DNA of 15,842 nucleotides, taken from Burkholderiaceae bacterium. GTDB taxonomy: Bacteria; Pseudomonadota; Gammaproteobacteria; Burkholderiales; Burkholderiaceae. This document shows positions 7,998 to 13,785 of this stretch, one piece after another. Where the stretch lies: NCBI GenBank assembly GCA_023253905.1, contig JALREG010000198.1, positions 1 to 15,842 on the forward strand. Reading direction: 5' to 3'. Every line of letters starts with the position of its first letter. The stretch's first letter is position 1. The notes under the pieces are model-generated. The model searched no databases and was not told the DNA's origin. It saw nothing but the letters and a program-made list of their open reading frames with translations. The translations under genes and the position numbers were made by a program.

Positions 7998-8180
7998 TCA
8001 CTCGTCGGTCTTGGTCTTGATGATCTTCTTGCCGCGGTAGAAACCGGTTGGGCTGATGTGATGCCGCATATGCGCCTCACCAGTGGTGGGCTCTACCGCA
8101 AGAGGGGGTGACGACAAGAAGTCGTGCGCCCGGTGCATGCCGCGCTTGGAAGGCGACTTCTTGTTTTGCTGAACGGCCAT
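7998..8180 (-). CDS. rpmF: 50S ribosomal protein L32
   Basis: This 60-residue basic protein begins [20 protein letters not shown], the L32 signature, and continues with the betaproteobacterial form [20 protein letters not shown], ending in a lysine-rich tail. It lacks the zinc-ribbon cysteines found in some L32 paralogues. A GGAG Shine-Dalgarno lies about 6 bases before the ATG (8178-8180). It lies between yceD and plsX, the conserved link between ribosome and membrane-lipid synthesis. Confidence 0.98.
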   Translation of the reverse strand: MAVQQNKKSPSKRGMHRAHDFLSSPPLAVEPTTGEAHMRHHISPTGFYRGKKIIKTKTDE

Positions 8181-8207
8181 CTTTAGCTCCGCACAAGTAA
8201 ACCCACG

Positions 8208-8216
8208 ATTCTATCA
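8208..8216 (-). promoter_or_regulatory. Candidate extended -10 promoter of rpmF
   Basis: The minus strand reads TGATAGAAT: an extended -10 TGn followed by TAGAAT (five of six to consensus). The TGA is also the stop codon of yceD. Transcription would start near 8201, giving a leader of about 20 bases that carries the rpmF GGAG. No clear -35 is seen. A second promoter here would let L32 be made in excess of YceD. Confidence 0.35.
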
Positions 8217-8756
8217 CGACGAAGGCTTGCGCTTGAGTGACTGCAGTGCAGCAAACGGGGAACGCGGCGCCGGGTCATTAACCGACGTTGCTCCCTTACC
8301 CGCTGTGGCCGCCTGTCCCGACGATTCGGGGCGTTCGCACTGCGCGTGGCTCGATGCCGGCGGAAGGGCAAGGATCGCCTCGTCCTCAAGCAGTTCCAAT
8401 ACCAGGAACTGGCGACTGGCCACCAGAACATCGAGCTCTTCTTCCGAGTCGTCGAGCTGCGCCGCCTGCGCCTCATTAGTGGCCAGAAGGAACCCCCGGT
8501 CGATTGCAAGCGGCAGATGCACCACACCCAGACATCGCCCGCACGGCAGCCCGACCGTGGCACTTGCCCGCAACCTGAGATGCAGCTGTTCGATACTGGC
8601 AGCGTCGCGCTGGCGCCAACCGTCTATCCGCCACGTCACTTCGCCCTCGTGGCTCGCCAGCAAAGAAGACAGCCGGACGAGTGAAGACACCGGAACGCAG
8701 CCTTCCAGGCTGTGCCCCGCGCGAGTCAGTTCGAAGGCGTCGATTTCCGTCGGCAT
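8214..8756 (-). CDS. yceD: YceD/DUF177 large-subunit rRNA accumulation protein
   Basis: This 180-residue protein belongs to the DUF177 family. Members are needed for normal 23S rRNA accumulation in E. coli and plants and are almost always encoded next to rpmF. It shows the family pattern: a beta-rich N-terminal half, a Cys-x2-Cys pair (Cys72 and Cys75 in GLPCGRCLG), an acidic segment (LDDSEEELDVL), then the LLEDEAILALPPASSHAQC motif and the SPFAALQSLKRK tail. The molecular role is not fully known. The ATG (8754-8756) lies only 17-23 bases from the divergent maf start, so its promoter must overlap maf. It is probably the first gene of the rpmF-plsX-fab operon. Confidence 0.93.
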   Translation of the reverse strand: MPTEIDAFELTRAGHSLEGCVPVSSLVRLSSLLASHEGEVTWRIDGWRQRDAASIEQLHLRLRASATVGLPCGRCLGVVHLPLAIDRGFLLATNEAQAAQLDDSEEELDVLVASRQFLVLELLEDEAILALPPASSHAQCERPESSGQAATAGKGATSVNDPAPRSPFAALQSLKRKPSS

Positions 8757-8767
8757 TGGCTTCTTTC

Positions 8768-8774
8768 TATCATA
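8768..8774. promoter_or_regulatory. Overlapping divergent -10 elements between yceD and maf
   Basis: The plus strand has TATCAT at 8768-8773 and the minus strand has TATGAT at 8774-8769, each five of six to TATAAT and offset by one base. They sit in the only gap between two divergent genes. Expected start sites 7 bases further on are about 8780 (the A of the maf ATG) and about 8762 (6 bases before the yceD ATG). Neither strand has a convincing -35 or extended -10, so the assignment rests on the -10 pair and the gene layout. Confidence 0.4.
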
Positions 8775-8779
8775 TGGTC

Positions 8780-9379
8780 ATGAAACTCATCCTAGCTTCC
8801 ACATCACGATACCGCCGCGAACTGCTCCAACGCCTGCACGTGAGCTTCGACGCGATTCCCCCAGGGATCGATGAAACCGCGCGTCCCGACGAACGGCCAG
8901 CCCCCCTCTCACTGCGCCTGTCGATCGAGAAGGCGGCAGCCGTCTCCGAAGCCCATCCTGACGCCGTGGTCATCGGATCGGATCAGACCGCGACGATCGA
9001 CGGGCTACAGTCGATCGGCAAACCTGGCACGCACGAGCGGGCCGTGGCGCAGCTGCGCGCTGCGTCGGGCCAGGCGCTGGTCTTTCACACCTCCATGGCC
9101 GTCATGCGCGCCCGCGACCGCTTTCAACGCACCATCACCGTGGACACGCGAATTCGGTTCCGCGTGCTCACCGATCAGGAGATCGAAGCCTATCTGCAGG
9201 CCGAGAAACCCTACGATTGCGCCGGTGCGGCGAAATGCGAAGGCCTGGGCATCAGCCTCCTTGAGTCGATTGAGTCGCCGGACCCCACCGCGATCATCGG
9301 GCTCCCCCTCATCGCGCTATCCGGCCAGTTGAGGGAGGCAGGCGTCCGCATTCCCGGATTGCTGGCCGACCATCGGTGA
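8780..9379 (+). CDS. maf: Maf-family nucleotide pyrophosphatase, YceF type
   Basis: This 199-residue Maf/Ham1-fold enzyme should hydrolyse a modified or non-canonical nucleoside triphosphate to the monophosphate. It shows the N-terminal substrate loop LILASTSRYRRELL and the catalytic Glu32, Asp68 and Lys81. The motif GSDQTATIDG and the segment PYDCAGAAKCEGLGISLLE match E. coli YceF (a 7-methyl-GTP pyrophosphatase) rather than the dTTP/UTP-type YhdE, which has GADT. The start is ATG 8780-8782. ATG 8774 would add two residues, and an open frame back to 8681 lies antisense to yceD. No Shine-Dalgarno is visible, which fits a leaderless message. The stop overlaps the next gene (GTGA). Confidence 0.93.
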   Translation: MKLILASTSRYRRELLQRLHVSFDAIPPGIDETARPDERPAPLSLRLSIEKAAAVSEAHPDAVVIGSDQTATIDGLQSIGKPGTHERAVAQLRAASGQALVFHTSMAVMRARDRFQRTITVDTRIRFRVLTDQEIEAYLQAEKPYDCAGAAKCEGLGISLLESIESPDPTAIIGLPLIALSGQLREAGVRIPGLLADHR

Positions 9380-10149
9380 GCGATACGCCCTCCCCTGGGC
9401 GGCTTTGGCTGATTCCGACGCCGCTTGGCGACACAGCCGATCCGCGTCGCTGCCTGCCACCTGACACGGTCGCGATCGCTTCACGGCTCCATTACTTCAT
9501 CGCCGAAAATGCCCGCACTGCGCGGGCCTTTCTGAAGCAGCTCGACCTGGAACGGCCGATTCAGCAGATCGAGATCCGAGAGCTGAGCGAACACACGCCG
9601 GCCAACGAGCTGCCGGCGCTTCTCGCGCCGATTCTGGCGGGCCAGGATGCTGGGCTCGTCTCCGAAGCGGGCTGTCCTGCGGTGGCCGATCCGGGCGCAG
9701 CTCTGGTGGCGCTCGCCCACCAGCATCGCGTGCCGGTTCACCCGCTGATCGGGCCCAGCGCGATTTTGCTCGCGCTCATGGCAAGCGGCATGGGCGGGCA
9801 GGCGTTTGCGTTTGTGGGTTACCTGCCCCAACAGCCGGACGCACGACTACAGGCGGTCCGCTCGCTCGAGCAACGCTCGGCGCGTTCGGGCGAGACGATT
9901 TTGATGATCGAAACGCCGTACCGGAATCAGGCGATCTTTGAAACGCTGTTGTCGGGGCTGTCTGGTGATTGCAGGCTGATGGTTGCGTCCTCGCTGTCGC
10001 TCCCGGATCAGCTGATTCGTACCGACCGCGTGGCAACGTGGCGCAGTTCCCCGGTCCAGCTTGCCCGCGTGCCCACGGTATTCGGCCTGATCGCGCCGGC
10101 ACCGCAATCCCACTCAGCGCAGCGTCACCGCCGTCGCAATTCCCTTTAG
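9376..10149 (+). CDS. RsmI-like SAM-dependent methyltransferase (tetrapyrrole methylase fold)
   Basis: This 257-residue protein belongs to the COG0313/RsmI-like branch of the tetrapyrrole methylase fold. It shows LWLIPTPLGD (10-19), the SAM-site stretch GLVSEAGCPAVADPG (93-107), GPSAILLALMASG (126-138) and FAFVGYLP (144-151). RsmI itself 2'-O-methylates C1402 of 16S rRNA. This protein is shorter and diverges (SEAGCP where RsmI has SDAGTP), so I regard it as a paralogue of unknown substrate. It is the form that in Burkholderiales sits beside maf. The GTG start (9376-9378) overlaps the maf stop by four bases. Its last 36 bases overlap the convergent S49 peptidase gene. Confidence 0.85.
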   Translation: MSDTPSPGRLWLIPTPLGDTADPRRCLPPDTVAIASRLHYFIAENARTARAFLKQLDLERPIQQIEIRELSEHTPANELPALLAPILAGQDAGLVSEAGCPAVADPGAALVALAHQHRVPVHPLIGPSAILLALMASGMGGQAFAFVGYLPQQPDARLQAVRSLEQRSARSGETILMIETPYRNQAIFETLLSGLSGDCRLMVASSLSLPDQLIRTDRVATWRSSPVQLARVPTVFGLIAPAPQSHSAQRHRRRNSL

Positions 10150-11073
10150 CGCCGCGTTCACCGACTGCACAGCCTGCGCCCCAAACCGGCGGGCGAGCCG
10201 ATCCGCCAGGTTCTCATGTCGCGAAAAATCAACGATATCTTCGACCTGGAATACGTCTCGCGCCACCGAACTGAGTGACCCCAGCCCATCGGCAAGACCG
10301 AGCTCGATGCTGCGCGCCCCGGTCCAGACGAGTCCTGAGAAAATTTGCGGATCGTCTTTCAGCCGATCACCGCGTCCGGCACGAACCGCGTCGATAAACT
10401 GCCGGTGAATCTCGTTCAGCATCAACTGCGCGTGCGCACGGTGCGCGTCCGACTGGGGCGAAAACATGTCGAGAAACGCCTTGTTTTCGCCAGCGGTGAT
10501 CAGCCGGCGCTCGACACCCAATTTTTTTATGACGTCGGAGAAACCGAATCCGTCCATCAGGACGCCAATGGACCCCACCAGGCTCGCCTGATCAACATAG
10601 ATTCGGTCCGCCGCGGCTGCAATGTAGTAGCCCCCTGAGGCGCAGACTTCCTCCACCACGGCGTGAAGCGGAATATCGGGGTGCTTCGCACGCAACCGGC
10701 GAATCTCCTGATAAATGATCCCGGACTGAACTGGACTGCCGCCAGGGCTGCTGATCCGGATCACCACCCCCGCAGTTCGCGGATCAAGAAATGCGGCCCG
10801 TAGAGAATCGATGATGTTCTCGGCGGAAGCTTCGCCTTCGGAATCAATCAGGCCGCGAATATCAACCAGCGCGGTGTGGCGACCCGGACCTCCAAGATGC
10901 GGGCCAGCAGCCCCTTTGAACCAGATCAGCCCGCCAACCACGATGACGGCCAACCAGGCAAATCGAAAAAAGATTCTCCAGCGGCGAGCGCGCCGCTGCT
11001 CTTCAATCGTGGCAAGCAGCACACGCTCAAGCATCTGGCGCTCGGCTGAGGGGGAGGAGGAAGCGTCATTCAT
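10114..11073 (-). CDS. S49-family membrane-anchored peptidase (short SppA / signal peptide peptidase A)
   Basis: This 319-residue protein has a cytoplasmic basic N-terminus (EEQRRARRWR), one transmembrane segment (about 35-52) and a single S49 domain facing the periplasm. The Ser/Lys dyad is visible: Ser146 (CASGGYYIAAA) and Lys198 (TAGENKAFLDMF). Both are one residue off the positions known for the short Bacillus SppA (147 and 199). The family's RISSPGGSP and GSIGVLMDGFGF motifs are present. It should degrade cleaved signal peptides or other membrane peptides. The start ATG overlaps the Rieske gene stop by 4 bases. The 3' end overlaps the convergent methyltransferase gene by 36 bases. Confidence 0.93.
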   Translation of the reverse strand: MNDASSSPSAERQMLERVLLATIEEQRRARRWRIFFRFAWLAVIVVGGLIWFKGAAGPHLGGPGRHTALVDIRGLIDSEGEASAENIIDSLRAAFLDPRTAGVVIRISSPGGSPVQSGIIYQEIRRLRAKHPDIPLHAVVEEVCASGGYYIAAAADRIYVDQASLVGSIGVLMDGFGFSDVIKKLGVERRLITAGENKAFLDMFSPQSDAHRAHAQLMLNEIHRQFIDAVRAGRGDRLKDDPQIFSGLVWTGARSIELGLADGLGSLSSVARDVFQVEDIVDFSRHENLADRLARRFGAQAVQSVNAALKGIATAVTLR

Positions 11074-11468
11074 GGTTGCGGTCCGTTCAGGGGCGGTGGC
11101 CAGGATGCAAACACCGACCCGTCCGATTCATAGCATGGCACAGGGCGCAGCCCACGTCCCCGACAAGGCCCTCCGGCGCAGCGGCCATCACCCGGGTGAT
11201 AAAGCGCGCCATGCGTCGCACAGACCAGAAACCGACGCTCATCATCAAAGAACACCCCTGGCTGCCAGTCGAGCTCTACCGGTACATGCGCGCATTGGTT
11301 CAGAAACGCACTCACTCGCCCTGCATGGCGAACGGCGAATGCCTGCAGGGGCGGATGATCACCCTGCTCGAGGGTAAAGCGAACCCCTGCACCGCCTTCA
11401 AGCAGATCGGAGGCCGCGCAGATCCGATGCGCGGCGGAGCGATCGGGCGCGCCCTCGGCCGTGCTCAT
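11070..11468 (-). CDS. Rieske [2Fe-2S] domain protein
   Basis: This 132-residue protein consists of little more than one Rieske fold. The cluster ligands are Cys59-x-His61 (NQCAHVPVELD) and Cys83-x2-His86 (LVCATHGALYHPGDGRCAGGPC), with the proline-free but recognisable second loop. It has no TM helix or signal peptide, so it is a soluble cytoplasmic ferredoxin-like protein. Redox partner and role are unknown to me. Both ends overlap neighbours by 4 bases (ATGA), placing it firmly in the rluC - HAD phosphatase - Rieske - S49 operon. Similar small Rieske proteins occur at this place in Burkholderiales. Confidence 0.9.
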   Translation of the reverse strand: MSTAEGAPDRSAAHRICAASDLLEGGAGVRFTLEQGDHPPLQAFAVRHAGRVSAFLNQCAHVPVELDWQPGVFFDDERRFLVCATHGALYHPGDGRCAGGPCRGRGLRPVPCYESDGSVFASWPPPLNGPQP

Positions 11469-12154
11469 GACAGACTCATCATAGGATCGTTCGTGCCAAA
11501 CCGGCTGAACAGCGCGAGGCGCAGATCAGGCACGCTATCCACCAACATCAGCGAGGGTTCGCGCAACAGTTGCGACCGCTCGTGGGCGCCGTACGTAACC
11601 CCGATCGCAGAAGCGCCAGCGGCCCGCGCCATCCCCAGATCATGGGTGGTGTCGCCAATCATCAGCATGTCTGAGGGATCGATATCCAGCTCGAGCGCAA
11701 GATCCTGCAACATCCAGGGATGAGGTTTGGGCTCCCCCTCGTCGGCGCAGCGCGTGGCAACAAACCGCCGACGCCAATCAAACTGATCGAGTGCGCGGTT
11801 GAGCCCCTGGCGCGATTTGCCCGTGGCAACAGCGAGCGCGATACCCGCCTGGGTGAGCGCATCGAGCATGGGCTCGATTCCCTCGAAGGCGCCAAGCTGC
11901 GCATCTCGCGACATGTAGTGCACGCGATAGCGTTCAATATAGGCGGGGAGACGTTCCTGGGTGAGCGCCGGGACCGCCAGCTGCAGCGCATCGTGCAGGC
12001 CGAGGCCGATCACGTGCGAGGCCTGCGCCGCCGTGGGCACCGGCAGCCCAAGATCAGCGGCCGCGTTTTGCATGGCAATGACGATGGCTCGGGTCGAGTC
12101 GACCAGCGTGCCATCCCAGTCGAAGACGGCCACTTTGGGCGCCGCCCCGCTCAT
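11465..12154 (-). CDS. HAD-superfamily phosphatase, phosphoglycolate phosphatase-like
   Basis: This 229-residue HAD hydrolase has motif I FDWDGTLVDS (nucleophile Asp12, Asp14), motif II Thr111 (AVATGKSRQGL), motif III Lys143 (EPKPHP) and motif IV GDTTHDLGMA (Asp168, Asp172). A helical C1 cap at about 20-90 is as in Gph/PGPase. The substrate cannot be read from sequence; phosphoglycolate is the family default. The frame is open 17 codons further upstream, but ATG 12152-12154 is preferred. It overlaps the rluC stop in an ATGA, the same arrangement as the next two junctions, and the domain begins right after it. Confidence 0.9.
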   Translation of the reverse strand: MSGAAPKVAVFDWDGTLVDSTRAIVIAMQNAAADLGLPVPTAAQASHVIGLGLHDALQLAVPALTQERLPAYIERYRVHYMSRDAQLGAFEGIEPMLDALTQAGIALAVATGKSRQGLNRALDQFDWRRRFVATRCADEGEPKPHPWMLQDLALELDIDPSDMLMIGDTTHDLGMARAAGASAIGVTYGAHERSQLLREPSLMLVDSVPDLRLALFSRFGTNDPMMSLS

Positions 12155-13251
12155 TGGCTCGCCCCCGCCGGCCCGCGGTCCGCCATGCTGGCGAGTGATG
12201 CCCACTTCACTGGCGGACTTCCCGCAAGACCGATGGCCTGAAAATCAGGGGCGGGATCAACCTGCACCCGCATTCGACCCGAGCCATCGGGGTGGCTGAC
12301 CTCTAGCCGCCACGCATGCAGATACATGCGCCGCAGCCCGCGCTTGGCGAACTGCCGGTTGAGCCCAAAGTCACCATATTTGTCGTCGCCCACGATTGGC
12401 GTTCCTTCCTGTGCAAGATGAACCCGAATTTGATGCGTACGGCCGGTGTCGAGCCGAGCCATGACCAGCGACACCTCGCCAAGCCCCTCAACCTCAAAGC
12501 GCGCCAAGCCCGTTACACGGGTCTGTGCCTCGCGCCCCGCGTCATCAACCACCACGCGCCGATCACCATCGGGCGCCGCCAGCCGGCGCAATGAATGGCG
12601 AATCACCCGCGTGCGTAGCGGCCAGCGCCCTGCCACCACCGCAAGATAGATCTTGACCGTGTGCCGGTCGCGAAATTGCTCCTGAAGCGAGAGGAGCGCA
12701 GGTCGGCGACGGGCCACCAGCAGCGCGCCCGAGGTCTCGCGATCGAGTCGGTGGACCAGTTCAAGAAACCGCGCCTCAGGCCGGTGCTGCCGCAAGGCCT
12801 CGATGACGCCCAGCGAGATGCCACTGCCGCCATGGACGGCCATCCCGGCGGGCTTGTCGAGCACCAGCAAATGTTCATCCTCGTGGACGATGGGGGGGAG
12901 CAAACCTCGCGGCCCCGACCGTCTGCCGCTTTGCCCGGGTTCGGCTGGACCGGTCTCACCTGTATCCGGGGCACCCGCCGACATCCGTATCGGAGGAATT
13001 CTGACTCGATCGCCAGCTTGAAGCCTGCGATCGGCGTCTGCACGCCCGCCGTTGACCCGCACCTGGCCGCTACGGATCAGACGGTAGACATGCGACTTGG
13101 GGACACCGCGACAAAGTCGGATCAGGAAATTGTCCAGTCGCTGGCCATCGTGATTTTCATCAACCGTGACGACCGAAGCGGCTGCGCCAGGGGCGGCGGG
13201 GCCTGAGTTTGATGCAGATCGAACTTCAGCTTTTGGACGCAAACCGTTCAA
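12151..13251 (-). CDS. rluC: 23S rRNA pseudouridine synthase, RluC/RluD family
   Basis: This 366-residue protein has an S4 RNA-binding domain (about 36-85: GQRLDNFLIRL, VYRLIRSGQVRVNGGR) followed by the RluA-type catalytic domain with Asp170 in VHRLDRETSG, and the RTHQIRVHLA motif. RluC modifies 23S positions 955, 2504 and 2580 in E. coli. Position next to and divergent from rne, as in E. coli, favours RluC over RluD. It is longer than usual through an N-terminal extension and a Gly/Pro-rich linker at about 90-118. The start is TTG (13249-13251) without a clear Shine-Dalgarno and may lie slightly further in. The candidate rne promoter overlaps this start. Confidence 0.93.
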   Translation of the reverse strand: MNGLRPKAEVRSASNSGPAAPGAAASVVTVDENHDGQRLDNFLIRLCRGVPKSHVYRLIRSGQVRVNGGRADADRRLQAGDRVRIPPIRMSAGAPDTGETGPAEPGQSGRRSGPRGLLPPIVHEDEHLLVLDKPAGMAVHGGSGISLGVIEALRQHRPEARFLELVHRLDRETSGALLVARRRPALLSLQEQFRDRHTVKIYLAVVAGRWPLRTRVIRHSLRRLAAPDGDRRVVVDDAGREAQTRVTGLARFEVEGLGEVSLVMARLDTGRTHQIRVHLAQEGTPIVGDDKYGDFGLNRQFAKRGLRRMYLHAWRLEVSHPDGSGRMRVQVDPAPDFQAIGLAGSPPVKWASLASMADRGPAGASQ

Positions 13252-13262
13252 GTTGCTATACT
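13233..13262 (+). promoter_or_regulatory. Candidate rne promoter
   Basis: TTGGAC (13233-13238) and TATACT (13257-13262, five of six to consensus) are separated by 18 bases on the plus strand. Transcription would begin near 13269, giving a leader of roughly 517 nt before the rne ATG. It overlaps the start of the divergent rluC gene, so polymerases for the two genes may interfere. The -35 is imperfect. Confidence 0.45.
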
Positions 13263-13785
13263 TTCAAGGTCGTATACCGGCCCGGCATCCAGTAACCGAG
13301 CTCTAACCCCACAGCGAGCGGACCACACAGGGTCCCGCCTGGCACAGAGTCGGACGCGGTCGATCCCGATCGGAATTTTCACTTCGGAACATCTTTCCGG
13401 AGATTCTACCGGTCAGTTCCACGCGCGTTGGCCTTGATTGCTGCGCCGCGTATTCGACAGGAAGAACACTGACGGGCGGCTATCCGGTTTTCATCCGGTG
13501 GCGCGCAGGTCGATGCGAAATCTTCAGAGAAGCGTTCAGGCGGGTCGCCCTTTGCGATCCGTTACCAGTTGGATCTTCAGGTGATACAAACTCGCTCCGT
13601 TCCCCACCGCAAGCCGCCCGATCCGGGCGATTGCTGGCGTGGTGCGCTCGCGTTCGCCCTGACCATCCCTCCGGATGCGCCGTGCGCGCTCCGGCGACGT
13701 CACTGATCCCGCGCCTCTCTCTTCCGTTCGCATCCCTGCTGGTTGCTGCGCGAGGCCACGCCTCTTTCGCGCGGGAGTCTTTCGC
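13263..13785 (+). promoter_or_regulatory. Long 5' leader of rne
   Basis: No protein gene is supported in this 523-base stretch. Antisense open frames across 13480-14052 match no family I know. Several short hairpins can be drawn: CGCCCG/CGGGCG with a 3-base loop (13615-13629), CATCC/GGATG with a 4-base loop (13664-13677) and CGCCG/CGGCG with a 9-base loop (13678-13696). In E. coli the 361-nt rne leader lets RNase E cleave its own message and so set its level. A leader this long before the same gene suggests a comparable feedback device. This is inferred from position and length, not from similarity to the E. coli hairpins. Confidence 0.5.

Noticed and set aside
8681..8779. 33-codon N-terminal extension of maf
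   Set aside because: It is antisense to the yceD start; Maf proteins begin at MKLILASTS.
12155..12205. 17-codon N-terminal extension of the HAD phosphatase
   Set aside because: The ATGA overlap with the rluC stop and the position of motif I favour the start at 12154.
12661..13206. 181-residue plus-strand frame
   Set aside because: Antisense to rluC, which shows the full pseudouridine synthase motif set.
13272..13277. GTATAC palindrome as a second rne or rluC -10
   Set aside because: No -35 at a usable distance on either strand (14 bases on plus, 13 on minus).
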